From Agapanthus africanus (lineage: Eukaryota > Streptophyta > Magnoliopsida > Asparagales > Amaryllidaceae): DNA of 64,000 nt. The notes below the pieces were generated by a model. That model worked only from the letters and a program-made list of their open reading frames with translations, searched no databases and was not told the origin of the DNA. The DNA lies in NCBI GenBank assembly GCA_030015575.1, contig CM057344.1, positions 183,351,044 to 183,415,043 on the forward strand. The letters are read 5' to 3'. The position numbers and the translations under genes are program-made. Below are positions 1-11,163 of the stretch, piece by piece (the stretch's first letter is position 1; each line of letters begins with the position of its first letter).

Positions 1-633
1 AAAAATTATAGAGGTGCTAAGCAAATAAAGCAAGGATCTTTAATTAGAATACTAGGGTAACAACTAAAGTATCACATACAAAAACCATATTATCACTAAG
101 TGAAAGAAATACAACCTTTGTAGCCCTCTTTGTAGTGACTCATAGGATCGTTGAGAGTTGAAGAAAGGTTGCAAGTAAGCTCCTTTGTCCACGATGATTC
201 ACCCGAAGTCCACTTCGTCCAAGCTTTTAGCTCCACTTGATGCAAGAAGAAGATGAAGCTAAACACTCTAAACTAATTGGCTAGATTAGAGTAGAATGAT
301 GAGGTGGTGTGTTTTCTTTTATCAAAACCCTTTCTTTTTTAGTCCCTCAGTCTATGAAAAACTCATGAGAGCTTGGAGGAAGAAAAAGATGGCAACACTT
401 GAGCTCAAAAGATAATAACAAAAGATAATGAAGAAAGAGAAAAGAAAATGATATATATTTTCTTTCTCTCAACAAACCATGGTAACTAATAATATCTAGA
501 TATTTAGTAAGTGAGTTAAAACCTAAAAGGAAAGCTAAACCAAGGTTAAAAGTTAGGTCAAGTGAGGTTTACTTTGGAAGTGTGTAGAAAAAATTAACCA
601 TGGATTAACTTTTCTTTTTTTTTTGTTTTAAAT

Positions 634-676
<43 letters not shown>

Positions 677-2047
677 GTTCCATGTGAGTCTCATATTGCC
701 ATCTAATATGTATCATCAACCATAACACTATGCATGTATGTGTTCATGCACATCAACAGTGCATACATGCACATCAACATGTGCATACATACATGGATAC
801 TTCTTCTTTAAGAAAAAGGGTTTGAATAAAGAATAAAACTAAAAGTCAAATGTTAAATCAACAATTGATTTAAGAATCCGGTCATATCACATACGACGCG
901 GCCAATAGAAAAATGCCTGATTAACATACGGTATCATATAGTCGTATTCAATCGGGTCCCCGTGCATATCTCATATGCACACCACATCTTTTCGCCAGGA
1001 CTAGGAAACTTCTGTGTGGGACTCTAAGACTCGTCAATACGCCGGCAGTGGGTGATGATCATATCAAACACCCACAAGCCGCAAGCGGTCAGCTAAACGT
1101 AACGGCCATCCGGGTATTGAGCGATCAGAAGAAAACCGGCAAAGCTGTCAAAACTCCTGTCGAGCCATCTGACAACACTTACCGTACAGTCCGGTCTCCT
1201 CGTCAGATATGTTGCATATCGAGTCTAGGGATGGTATCGTCGACTCCAATAACTCAATAAGTCATGCCGGTGTATAGCTAATAACATATCGAGAAACTAC
1301 TGATAACGCTTATCAGTAAATCTCAGTAGCCCTGACCAGGGACTTCCTATTATAGCCAATCAAGCATAGTACAACATCAACCCCCAATACCGGGAGAGAC
1401 GAAACCCCTCCTATCGCTCATTGCCTCCATGTGCCTCGGGACTGTACCCAAAGTCCACCTGTTTACACGACTCAGTAGAGCCGTGGTAGGGTGGAGATCA
1501 AAGTAGAGCGGGAGGACACACAAGACTCTATGACGATCTTGGGTCTACAGATTAACTTGTACCAGTGTCACCTGAGAACTGCTATCCGGGGATAAATATA
1601 ATACCACATAGGAGTTCTCGGCGAGTCCGTTCAGTGTACCCAGTCTCCACTGTGCACCCGCATACAATCTTTGGTGTCATCACACCAGATGGATATGGGA
1701 TCATCCATCGCCCATCATATGGGACAAGAATGGTATACACAAATCTACTCTGGAATATCGATGCCCTGTCTCGATACACCCACGATCAGGAACAGTTCAA
1801 GGATATACTTATAAACTACACGTGTCCCACTAGTATGATCTGCATCACAGTCGGAGTAGTCATGCAAATATCCTCAGGGCTTTATCAACATGTGTAAATG
1901 AATACAATCATGATCAAGTCAACATGTCAGATAAAGTAAACCAGATAGCATACTATCATGTCGAGCAAGAAAGTAATCTATATATATATACATGTCCAAG
2001 CATCTACTATACATATAATGTCCTCTAGGGCATACATATATCCAACA
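1..2047 (-). repeat. Copia family A LTR (A0), minus strand, cut by window edge
   Basis: This stretch reads as the reverse complement of the family A LTRs seen complete at 42094-44295 and 55928-58194. The right end is CCAACA at 2042-2047, the complement of the TGTTGG-type LTR start, and the text just inside it (TCTAGGGCATACATATAT) is the complement of the LTR's first bases. The left end lies outside the window, so it cannot be decided whether this is a solo LTR or the 5' LTR of a minus-strand element. It interrupts family B internal sequence on its right. Small ORFs inside it overlap on both strands and look fortuitous. Confidence 0.85.
637..673. repeat. AT dinucleotide microsatellite
   Basis: An uninterrupted run of about 18 AT units lies inside the A0 LTR. 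The other A LTRs have AT-rich text at the matching place but no such long pure run, so this is a local expansion. Confidence 0.95.
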
Positions 2048-2059
2048 ATTTCTTGGATA

Positions 2060-2760
2060 TTCCATCGTATAGTTACATACGAACTCAAAGGAACTTGTTC
2101 CAGTTCGAGAATGGATTCTCGTTCAAGAGAAATTGAATAGGATTATTCGGTTGTCTTTTCTCTTTACCTTCTCTCAGGTTGCTAGAGCTCCTGGTATTAG
2201 GAAAGTACACCTATTGCGCTTATTGAATAGTCTTCTTCCAAACCATAGGCCGGTGCCGAAGGGTAGGGAAGGAAGAAAATCAATTAAGTTTAAGTGTGGT
2301 TTACAGGAGGTAATAAGTAAAGACATATAAAAGGATTAGATTAAGGGCAAAGAAAATTACGACTACTATCATTCACGGCGAAACCGCGTATACCATCGCC
2401 ACTCTTACTTTCACCTTTGCATTTCTCCAGAACATTCCGTATCACTATGAAGATCCATATATTACTTGGATATTTCCATCGTATATTTACATACTAACTC
2501 GGAAGAACTTGTTCTAGTTCGAGGATGGTTTCCGGTTCAGAAGAAATCGAATAGGATTATTCAGTTGTCTTTTCTCTTTACCTTCTCTCAGGTTGTGAGG
2601 GCTCCTGGTATTAGAAGAGTACACCTATTACGCTTATTGGATAGTCTTTTTCCAAACATTAGCCTGGTGCCGAAGGGTAGGGAAGGAAGAAAACCAATTA
2701 GCTTAAGTGTGGTGTACAGAAGGTAAAAAGTAAAGACATGTAAAGGGATTGGAGTGTGGG
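2060..2760 (+). repeat. tandem duplicated ~400-bp block of the family B gag region (B1 copy)
   Basis: Two direct copies (about 2060-2440 and 2440-2760) share a series of landmarks in the same order: a CCATCGTAT start, a TTCGAGGATGG-like segment, CTTTACCTTCTCTCAGGTTG and a GGTAGGGAAGGAAGAAAA segment. The same doublet exists in B2 and B3, so it predates their spread. The block lies between the presumed gag start and the protease remnant. Confidence 0.75.
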
Positions 2761-4189
2761 CAAGGAAATATACGGTTATTATCATGAATCTGGATAGTGG
2801 AAGAGGTATTGCTAGGAATACCCGGCTACCTCTTCGAAACATTTTCATGTTTCAGTTTGACTGTGTAATGTTAATTGAAAACTGTTTCCCAATTGGATTC
2901 TGACCCCAGGGTATGTATTTACCAGATTTGATTCTCACATCTGTATGGCGTTACAGATGCTGAGTAGGAGTAAGATATTAGGAATTAAGTGATTATATCC
3001 TCAATATATCGGAATTCTTTGTAATTGATGATATTTGAGAAAATCATCTGGATTTTGCCGGACGGCAAATATTTGGTTTTGAATATCCGTCATTATGCAC
3101 CAATTTCAAACTGATATATCTGTACATTTATTTTATAAAGTGAGATATAACTTTTTGAAATTATGTCTATGATATTTACCTATATCAGTTGATGGTTAGG
3201 TAAGGAGTATTCAACAGAGGTGTAATTCTTCTTAACCATAGCACAGTGTTCAACCTACAACGCACAAGGTTCGAGTTATTACACTTAGTGGACTTATACA
3301 GAGTATTGTATGTTGTTCGGTGTCCGCTAGGACAAAAGGGATTGGTACTCGTACTATATTCTGTTTACTCATGACTTCTCTAGTTTTAGACAAGTATTTC
3401 GTTGAAATACAGCGTCCGAATTTTAAGAAGTTATAGGTATAAGAATAAAGTAGAGAACCATTTGTTGCAAGTATCAGGATTCTTCAAGGTGATCGAAGAT
3501 GTAGATACTTGTGTTAGGTATTCCATTGTAAGTAATAGTTTAGAGAACTTGCTTCTTATTCAGGTTACTCATCTTTGGGTACGCTCTTTGATGAGTAATG
3601 CTGCTTGGCATCCTTCCATTTAGTTGATATGCACTGGAAATAGCTGTATGTATATTGAATCTAGTTCCAACTAAATTAGTGTCTTTGTTTCTATATGGAT
3701 ATAGAATGGATTCATATCTTAACGATGTTAAGGTATATCGAGTAGTCCAGCTGATGCTTAAAACCAGAATCTAGACAAACTCTAGGCACATTTCAGTAAG
3801 GGCAGTTTGTGGGTTATCCCAAGTTTTGACGAGGGTTAACATTCTATCATCTGGAGGATCAATAGTTATATTGTTCTTGACTCACTACAGTTTTAGTAAA
3901 ATGAATTCTTTTTAGAAAACATTAGTGGGAGTATGGTAGAACTGAAATTGATTCCAGAACCACAAACGATTATTGAAAATTTAGTAGAATCTAAAGATTC
4001 AATTGGACTCGACAATCCATTAGCCACTCCGCAGATTGGGTGGGCAACCTCAGGCACCTGAGAGGTATTTCGGTCTCCTCAAAGACGGTGACATAGAGGT
4101 TCTTGATTACCCAAACTTGACACTGCTGTTGTTCTAGACTATGAGATCTGGCAGGAGGATGAGTATAACGTCGTTCTAAATTGGCTTTG

Positions 4190-4440
4190 GAAGTGCACGC
4201 GTATATGACTCTGCCAGAAGGTTGTTGTAACCAGTGGGAGCAGCGGAAACGTAGTGAGCAAGTAGTTATGTCTATTTATTGACTAGAGCAGGTATAGCGG
4301 AGATAGATCGTCTAGTTTTGATGTGACAGTCATAGAGTTTGACTTCATCAGAACAACAGATGGACCTGGTAAGAAGGTAGTAGGGAGCGATGTCCTGGTA
4401 TTTGGATGACACGCTCTTTATAGGAAGAAATATTCCTATA
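4190..4440 (+). pseudogene. decayed Copia reverse transcriptase remnant in B1
   Basis: The text parallels the RT segment of the A1 pol pseudogene (30170-30430): the GTATATGACTCTGCCAGA segment, the CAGTGGGAGCAGCGGAAA segment, AGAGTTTGACTTCATCA, and a YLDD-like box at 4399-4410 in place of YVDD. Indels and stops prevent translation across the segment. The lesions resemble those in B2 and B3 more than anything in A1 or A2. No function is expected. Confidence 0.75.
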
Positions 4441-5155
4441 CTACGATCGGTTATACTATGGTTGTCATAAGGTGTTTCTCCACATAGGATATGGATAAAA
4501 TATCAGGGCTTCTGGTTACTAGATTTATGGTTTTAGATTTAGATTTGGGAAGTGTCCCAATTTGGGTATTTGACACTATTCTAAAGATTTTTAGAATGGA
4601 CGACTCCTGGCGTGGTGGTGTACCCGCAAGTGATGGAGTCACCCTCTCTAAAGAGATGTCTTCTAGACTGATGAGGAGAGGGATTTCCATGACTGGCATA
4701 TCAGTTGCTTAGGCAATTGAGGCAATCATGAGATGTCAAGTACCGCACCAGATATTGTTTTGCACTGGCTGCAATAAACATATATTAATCCAATCCTGGA
4801 AACACGTTGGGAAGCAGTTATGAACATAAGTGGATGTTCTTGGTATATGGTAACGGCAGCCTCCTTCGGGAAACGGTTATCATTTTAGGCTTCCAAGGTG
4901 ACCTGGATGACAAAGTGATTGTCAGAGTTATAGTTTTCCCTCTTTTGAGGGGCAGTATGTTGGACAGGTAGTCCAAGCGGATACTGAGGAGGACATGGCG
5001 CAGGTTACTGATTAAATTCAGTAGAAGATATAGTCTAAGAAGTTTGTTGGATTTGGAGTTCATTTGTGAACTGGGTCACATCAGATATCCAGACAAATTC
5101 TAAGACAAGTATCGCTCATTTCGGTGGATAGTATTTCTCCGCGAAATTGAGATAT

Positions 5156-5838
5156 TTTCATGACCCAAAGTTTGGCCCGTGACCGGCACTTAGCCATGTA
5201 ACGTCTACAGGCGTAACGCGACTAAGTGAACCGAAAACCCAGAAATCAAACCAGTAAAAGTATAGAGTGTTATAAGTTTTAAATGAAAGCACTTACTAAC
5301 ATGTTAAGAAATCTAAGTAAACGATCACCAAGATAACAATATACGACGCCATAGCGAAGATCAAGATCCACAAGTCGGAACATCACAGATAGAATAAACT
5401 GCAAGTACAGTCGGCTCACAACGAGCTCGACACCAGAATACAAGTAATATACATCATCGTCCTCACACTGTCTCTAAGTCAAATACATACATGGTAGATG
5501 GAGAATACTAGATACAACAATGTACATAACTGAAAGATAAACAGATACCGCACAAAACCCACCTATCAGCAAAAGAGCTAGTACATCAACTATGGGGGTA
5601 TCTGTGTCAAAAGATGCGAAACGCAGCCCGCCGCGACTACTCCGAAGGGCAACCTGCAAACACTGTGGCACAACGGGGGTGAGTTGCCAACTCGTGAATA
5701 GAGATAACATATAAAGGTAATCGTGAGCATGCACGTACTGCGCTACTCTATCATATGCCAACAGATGATATCAATATGTGATAAGCAGTATGTGCAATAA
5801 TCATGCAAGTGCTCTATCAGGTAATATAACTACAGGAT
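5156..5838 (-). repeat. Tekay (G family) LTR fragment, broken by the Tat insertion
   Basis: This is homologous to the first ~690 bases of the LTRs at 11317 and 19441: a mutated TGTCACGACCC start, then the GTGACCGGCACTTA and CTCTATCAGG landmarks. It stops at ACTACAGGAT, where the intact LTRs continue GAGGTAC and where the Tat LTR starts. The left flank GATAT (5151-5155) is a candidate target duplication in B1, but the other end is not visible. Confidence 0.85.
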
Positions 5839-6596
5839 TGTTGGGGTAAAAATTTACACCCCGGTTGACCAAGTCAAAATCAAAGTCAACCCCAAGCCAA
5901 GTGGGCCCAAGCCCAGATCCAGTGGGCCCATGCCCGGGTCGAGCCCGAACATGAAACGGCCGGCCTCCCCCCATGCCAAGATAAAAATTTTGTAATAAAT
6001 AATTTTGTTGTATTTCTTTTATTTTATTTTATGGACGAATGTAAGAAAAATAGGCATAAAGCCAAATTTTTGTAAAGCCCATGGCTTATGTGCAAAAAGA
6101 AATGGCACATGAGCCATGGGATAGGCAAAATGCCATTTTATGAAGCCCAAGGGGCTATGTGTAAAATGTATAGCCTATAAAGGCAAAAGATAATGAAAAT
6201 ATCTCATAACTTTTTCTCTCTCTCTCAAATTTTTCTTCAGATCTGAGATCTTTTCTCCTTCTTCAAGGTTCCAAAACCTTCCTTTTTCTCTTGAATTAAA
6301 CCAAGAGTTTTACTCTTCTTTTTATAAAACAAATTAGTTTTTCACCACAAAACCCATAAAGGGGAACTCAGATCTTCCATTAGATCTCAAAAAGAAGAGA
6401 TTTTTAGAAATCCCATATCTCTTGATCTTCAAGATCCAGCGAACAGAGGAGGAGGAAGAAGAACATCGTTCACTAAACCAAAAAAAAAAAACACACTCAG
6501 GAGTCCAACTCCTCTCTGATTTCTCTTCTGAGAAATTTTTTTTTTAGGCTAAAAGCCTCTTTTTCTCGCCGGCGCTCAGGCACAGAGCGCCCGCGT

Positions 6597-6822
6597 GCCG
6601 ACACGTGGCGCGCTTGCGCTCCAGCGCAAGTCTCTCCCGTGCCGACACGTGCCAACACGTGGCGCAAGCGCTCGAGCGCAAGTCTCCCCCGTGCCGACAC
6701 GTGGCGCGCTTGCGCTCCAGCGCAAGCGCTCGAGCGCAAGTCGCCCCCGTGCCGACACGTGGCGCGCTTGCGCTCCAGCGCCCAGCGCTCAAGCGCAGAG
6801 CGCCCACGTACCGACACGTGGC
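6597..6822 (+). promoter_or_regulatory. array of overlapping DRE (RCCGAC) and G-box/ABRE (CACGTGGC) motifs
   Basis: The 13-base composite GCCGACACGTGGC occurs at 6597-6609, 6693-6705 and 6751-6763. The variants are GCCGACACGTGCC (6641-6653), GCCAACACGTGGC (6651-6663) and ACCGACACGTGGC (6810-6822). That gives six CACGTG boxes, five of them overlapping an RCCGAC core. RCCGAC is the core bound by plant DREB/CBF factors and ACGTGGC by ABA-responsive bZIP factors, which is established knowledge. That this array drives stress-inducible LTR transcription is inference, supported by its place about 90-310 bases upstream of a TATA run. Confidence 0.6.
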
Positions 6823-6908
6823 ACTCTAGCGCCTGAGCGCACAGCACCTAGGCGCACAGCGCCCAAGGTGTTGTCCCCACGCATCCTTTGGATGTCTTTT
6901 CCCCTTTT

Positions 6909-6918
6909 TATATATATA
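6909..6918 (+). promoter_or_regulatory. candidate TATA box of the Tat LTR
   Basis: TATATATATA follows a CCCCTTTTT run and lies about 87 bases downstream of the last G-box. Its spacing fits a U3 promoter with transcription starting near 6940-6950. No start-site evidence is available. Confidence 0.45.
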
Positions 6919-7364
6919 CATGTATATCGGTACATATGTATACATATTTACATACACACATACTCCACGACACTGTCCCTGGTAGAAAAAATTTTCTAAC
7001 GGGGCGCTGTCCCGCACCCCGCAAGGGGGCTGCTAGCCCCCTTGACCCCCAGCCCGCTATCCGGGTAGCGGGATCCCCGTAAAAACTCTGCGTGGCTCCC
7101 GATATATCCAAAACCCCCTTCAAAACACAACACACGTACACTGCACATCGAGTTCGTATGACCAGTTTAACCCGTCAATCGGAGGTTCCCTCGCTCCAAA
7201 GGCGAGGGGTAATTAACGGCAGTTTAGTCCGTGGCTGCCGGAGATTCGGATCCCCACAATCAATAAACCCCCGCCTACCCTAGGCAGGGGGAATCTGTAG
7301 TACGCCTGACAAGCGCGCGCGTATTCCCATCTTAATGGGGTGACGAAAAACACCCTACAGATTC

Positions 7365-7382
7365 TGGCACGCCCGGTGGGAC
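7365..7382 (+). other. primer-binding site of the Tat-like element
   Basis: TGGCACGCCCGGTGGGAC lies five bases after the LTR end. It differs from the TGGTATCAGAGC initiator-Met type used by all other elements in the window, which supports a separate lineage. I do not assign the priming tRNA. Confidence 0.65.
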
Positions 7383-7458
7383 CCTTCTCTCCTCCCATAT
7401 TTCGGGTTAAACGTTCATACGAACTCAATCAATATACATATCGATTGCCTATACTGAA

Positions 7459-8178
7459 ATGATGTTCTTTTTTCCATGCAGCAATCAACCTTCGACGACA
7501 ATGTCTCCCCAGACGAATTCAGCTTCCAACATGACCCCGATTCCGTACGTGGTCAAGATCAACGCTCGTGTGATTCTCCCCGCAAGCCTCAGTCGACAGT
7601 GGGAGGAACCGCCCCGCCAGTTTGGCTCCGTCATCATCTACCCTGCCGGAAGCGCTCATCTGGCGAAAATCCCGGCGGAACAGGTGGCCAAGCCGGTCCC
7701 GAGGGGCAAGAGGCCGAATGTTGTGATTGCTAAGGCACCACAACCAAAACTTAAGACGGTATCTGAACGATTCTCTGGTGCTCCAGCGGGATGCAAGAAC
7801 TTCGGTACAAAGGGCAAAATCAAATGTTGCGGACGAGCTCAGGCAATGACTCCAACAAATACACAATCGAGCGTATCTCCAAGGCCCTCCATCGCCCGGT
7901 CTGCGGCGTCTTCCCAAAGAGCCGAAGTCTGCCAGTTGCTTAGAACAGAAAAGTTAAGGGAGAAGCGGCTCAGGTATCGAGCCAACAAAAGGGCCAAGGC
8001 TTCCGCCAAATGGAATCGTGTGAAGTTCCAAGTGCAGGGTTACCCCGCGACGACGGCTGAGTTGGACGTAAGAATCAGCAATTCCTTCGAGCCTCTGAAG
8101 TGGGTTCAGAAAAACGCCATGACCGCCAGAATCAAGAAGACAGCGGTCCAAACAGTGCCACAAAGAGACGTGTCCTAG
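7459..8178 (+). CDS. ORF1 / N-terminal extension upstream of Tat gag
   Basis: A 239-residue frame begins shortly after the leader. A second Met 14 residues in (codon at 7501-7503) may be the true start, since the first residues are an odd FFF-rich run. The product is basic (many Lys/Arg, especially residues 150-190) with no recognised domain. The frame stays open from 8179 into the gag frame at 8356, so a single TAG (8176-8178) separates them. Either this is a separate ORF1, as known for Ogre-type Tat elements, or the first part of one gag polyprotein with a CAG-to-TAG mutation. The continuous frame favours the second. Confidence 0.55.
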   Translation: MMFFFPCSNQPSTTMSPQTNSASNMTPIPYVVKINARVILPASLSRQWEEPPRQFGSVIIYPAGSAHLAKIPAEQVAKPVPRGKRPNVVIAKAPQPKLKTVSERFSGAPAGCKNFGTKGKIKCCGRAQAMTPTNTQSSVSPRPSIARSAASSQRAEVCQLLRTEKLREKRLRYRANKRAKASAKWNRVKFQVQGYPATTAELDVRISNSFEPLKWVQKNAMTARIKKTAVQTVPQRDVS

Positions 8179-8355
8179 CCCCAACAGAAAAGGTATGACA
8201 CTGTCTCTTCAAGAGTCTATCAAGCACTTTGTGCCGCACGAAAGCAGCGGGGCAAACCCAGAAAAGAAGCGCCAGCACCATTCAAGAACCTGGTTAGGCC
8301 AGCCGCCTTCAATCGACTACCAGCTACCGAAACAAGGGGGTCAAGACAGCGATCC

Positions 8356-11163
8356 GTGAAATCAGCTGCTAAGGATAGAAAGACGGCCGGATATATCATC
8401 CATACGGTCTATATGGCAGGCGGGCGCCCTAGCGACAACCGTCGCAGCAAAAGCAAGGATGGGGCCACCACATCCCAAGCCCAATCTAGCCTGAATTTGG
8501 TTGCCGCTGCCCAAGAACAGCCGCCCCCGCTGGATGAAGAAAACCCTCTCGATGAGGATGATAGGCCGAAAGACCCCTCGGTCCATGCAGAGTCAAGCTC
8601 AGACAGCGAGGAAGAGCCGACTTTCCGCCCCAGGACTGCGAAGCAAGAGCTGCTTCAAGAGCTTCGAAAACAGCTCAGGAGCAAAGACAAAGAGATGGCT
8701 AAGCTCTATTCGAAGATTGATGATTTAGCAAACGTGGTAATGCAGCTCACGGCTCAAATTACTCGAGCGCCTCCCAATCAAGCACAAGCCGCTACTAATC
8801 AGCCGGGTGATGACAATCCGAGGCAGCCAATGCCTGTTCCTTTGGGTCCAAGACTGGTCGAGCCGCATGAAAGCCGGCCACACTCCGCTTCTGGGGACGC
8901 CTTGGCCCCAGATAACACTATCCCGCTAACACAGGATCAGATAATGGATCTGGTCACCAGCAAGGTTAAAACATTGGTGGCCGAAGCTGAAGCTCAGAAA
9001 GAAATCGGCAGTAGTGGGCGGCCATATCCCGCGCAGTACGATCTGATTGAGTTCCCAAGCGGTTACGTCATTCCTAAGTTTGGAAGATTTGATGGAACGG
9101 GGAATGCAAATCAGCACGTCGCCCACTTCAAAGCATCGTGCGGAAATACAGGGGGCAATGACGCGCTCCTTCTTCGTCAGTTTATCAATAGCCTGACCGG
9201 CGTCGCCTTCGACTGGTATGCGAGTATACCGGACGAGTCCGTCATTACCTTTACCCAAATGGAGTCCCTGTTTCGGCAAAGGTTCATGTGTGTCAGTGAT
9301 AAAATCTCCATTGCCGACCTTGTAAGGACCAAGCCGGGGAAGAATGAAAGCAACACCGACTTTATTGCCCGATGGCGTAATCTCATGGTCAAGTGCGAAC
9401 CACCGCTGGAGCAGGACCAGTCCGTCAGCCTTCTCATTGGGAACCTCAGCAATTGGATGGTCCCATTCTTGTGTACAGCAGGCCTCAAGACGTTTCAAGA
9501 GCTAACCAAGAAAGTCCAAATGCTGGAACGCTCAAAGCAAGAGTCCCCGCCGGACTCTCAGAGAGACAAAACTTGGAAAAGCAAGCGGGACGACAGCCGT
9601 AGAAGCGGGAGTTCCAGCAGTACCAATGTCTTCAATGCGTCCGACAATGAAGAAAAGCGAAGGGCGGGTGAATCCAAAACTAACCGGTCTCGAAAGCCAT
9701 TGCTGGGAGGAGATGGGCCTTCCCTAGAGGAGAAGAAGAACAAGGTTTACTCTTTCAGAAGGGACAAGGTCCGTAAGATATTTAAAGATGCCTTGAACAA
9801 CGGCCTACAATTGCCGGAGTCGAAAAGACCCCAAGAAGCAAAAATGACCGACAATCCCCTGTATTGCCCGTACCACCGAGTAGTGAGCTATGCGATCGAG
9901 GATTGCTATATCTTCAAAGACTGGGTTGAGAAGCAGTACAAGGCTGGAGAAATCGAGCTGTCCAAAAGCGTGTTGGTGAACAATCAAGTTGCAACCGCCA
10001 ACTTTATACAGACAGAAGTTGAAGCCTTCTGGGAGCAGACAGCTGAACCTGCTGCCCTGACAAACGAAACTGACTCATCGCGGCCTCCGTGGAGTACGCA
10101 CATATCTAATAAGACGAAGAAGATGCTAAAGCTACTTCAGAAAGAGCCCAGGATGGAATGGGAAGGACAGAAGAAGCCTACCAGTCCAACTGCCAATGCG
10201 GCTCCATCAGGCTCAAAATCCAAGAAGCTCAAGAAGAAGAAAAGTGCAGCTCGGCGTGGAAAAGAGTCTACAGGGAAATTGACCATTCAAAAATATATCG
10301 ATTCCCTCGAAGAATATGAACAAAAGGAAAGAACATTGATTCAATTGAAGGAGTTCTTCCCTGTACAAGCGGCTGAAATTCTGGAGGAGTTAGAAGAAGA
10401 CCCCAATGAAGAGATCCCAGTAGTGACCTGCTACGCCATCCATCTTGGCAGCGACTCGGAAGAGGATCTCTGTTTTTCCGAAGAGGACGAAGAGCTCGCC
10501 ACAACGGCCAATCAAATCCAGCTCAGAAGCGGTAGGGCTCTACCGCCAAATCAGGGCAACGCCCCAAAAAGGAAGGAAAAACAAGTCGCTAATGAAGAAG
10601 ATGGCAGAAAACCGGTCGATGAAAACATAAGTCCTTCCTCGGTGCACTATAATGTCTTGGCACATTTCCGGAAGCTTCCGTCTCTCCTGAGCATCTATGA
10701 CGCCTTGGTCCTATCTAAGGAGCTTAGAGATGTTCTCATTCACGCTCTACAAAACCCCGAGCGGTATCAGGCTCACTTTGCGGAAATTAATATGAAAGAA
10801 GCCCAGCACGCTTTGCATGCCGCCGCAGTCACATTTAAGGATGAAGACTTGCTACTGGGAACGGCTGAGCAAAATCGGCCGCTTTACGTGACCGGGTACA
10901 GTGACGGAGATCGAATTAATCGCATATTGATTGATCCGGGGTCCTCAGTGAACATCATGAACTTGCGAACTCTGAAGAGTTTGTCAATGGACGTCCGACA
11001 CCTGTCAAGGGAAAGGATTGTCATTCAAGGCTTCAACCAAAATTGCCAGCAAGTTCTGGGGTCTATAGCTTTGCCAATCAAATTCGGGGATCTGCAGACC
11101 GAAGCTAAGATATACATGATCGATGCCGACACGTCTTATAAGATTCTCTTAGGACGGCCGTAG
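8356..11163 (+). CDS. Gag-protease polyprotein of the Tat-like element
   Basis: The frame has 935 residues. The first codon here is GTG and is not a believable start; the frame is continuous with the upstream one. In order it holds an acidic, low-complexity N-terminus with a coiled-coil-like EL/KL stretch (about 90-140), a retrotransposon Gag domain (about 230-370, with FGRFDGTGN and FDWY landmarks), a basic Ser-rich linker, a CPYHR...EDC finger-like motif near 502-520, a Lys-rich segment, and an aspartic protease with the DPGSS active site at Asp860. It ends LLGRP followed by TAG, where related proteins carry Trp, consistent with TGG-to-TAG. Gag would form the particle core and the protease would mature it. 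The insertion downstream makes the copy non-functional. Confidence 0.75.
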   Translation: MKSAAKDRKTAGYIIHTVYMAGGRPSDNRRSKSKDGATTSQAQSSLNLVAAAQEQPPPLDEENPLDEDDRPKDPSVHAESSSDSEEEPTFRPRTAKQELLQELRKQLRSKDKEMAKLYSKIDDLANVVMQLTAQITRAPPNQAQAATNQPGDDNPRQPMPVPLGPRLVEPHESRPHSASGDALAPDNTIPLTQDQIMDLVTSKVKTLVAEAEAQKEIGSSGRPYPAQYDLIEFPSGYVIPKFGRFDGTGNANQHVAHFKASCGNTGGNDALLLRQFINSLTGVAFDWYASIPDESVITFTQMESLFRQRFMCVSDKISIADLVRTKPGKNESNTDFIARWRNLMVKCEPPLEQDQSVSLLIGNLSNWMVPFLCTAGLKTFQELTKKVQMLERSKQESPPDSQRDKTWKSKRDDSRRSGSSSSTNVFNASDNEEKRRAGESKTNRSRKPLLGGDGPSLEEKKNKVYSFRRDKVRKIFKDALNNGLQLPESKRPQEAKMTDNPLYCPYHRVVSYAIEDCYIFKDWVEKQYKAGEIELSKSVLVNNQVATANFIQTEVEAFWEQTAEPAALTNETDSSRPPWSTHISNKTKKMLKLLQKEPRMEWEGQKKPTSPTANAAPSGSKSKKLKKKKSAARRGKESTGKLTIQKYIDSLEEYEQKERTLIQLKEFFPVQAAEILEELEEDPNEEIPVVTCYAIHLGSDSEEDLCFSEEDEELATTANQIQLRSGRALPPNQGNAPKRKEKQVANEEDGRKPVDENISPSSVHYNVLAHFRKLPSLLSIYDALVLSKELRDVLIHALQNPERYQAHFAEINMKEAQHALHAAAVTFKDEDLLLGTAEQNRPLYVTGYSDGDRINRILIDPGSSVNIMNLRTLKSLSMDVRHLSRERIVIQGFNQNCQQVLGSIALPIKFGDLQTEAKIYMIDADTSYKILLGRP

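Larger units (their letters stand above)
2048..5155 (+). mobile_element. Copia family B copy B1, internal fragment
   Basis: This block aligns throughout with 37735-40855 (B2) and 61060-63750 (B3). It starts in the duplicated gag-region block, runs through the protease/integrase area and ends at RNase H-derived text. The 5' LTR, primer site and leader are lost to the A0 LTR on the left, and a Tekay LTR cuts it on the right at the point where B2 continues GAGATATAGAGAG. No long ORF survives. Short ORFs here do not correspond to conserved proteins beyond pol shadows. It is a fragment of a dead, probably non-autonomous element. Confidence 0.8.
5839..7359 (+). repeat. 5' LTR of the Tat-like element
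   Basis: The LTR begins TGTTGGGG and ends CCCTACA, five bases before the primer site, giving 1521 bp. AT-rich text occupies 5990-6580 and strongly GC-rich text 6575-6860, followed by a TATA-like run at 6909-6918 and then presumed R-U5. Overlapping ORFs of 60-134 codons on both strands of the GC-rich part are artefacts of GC repeats and should not be taken as genes. Confidence 0.85.

Noticed and set aside
6497-7141. Overlapping ORFs of 60-134 codons on both strands of the Tat LTR
   Set aside because: They arise from GC-rich tandem and inverted repeats that lack stops in several frames at once. Their products are low-complexity Arg/Ala/Pro repeats and none has a protein motif.
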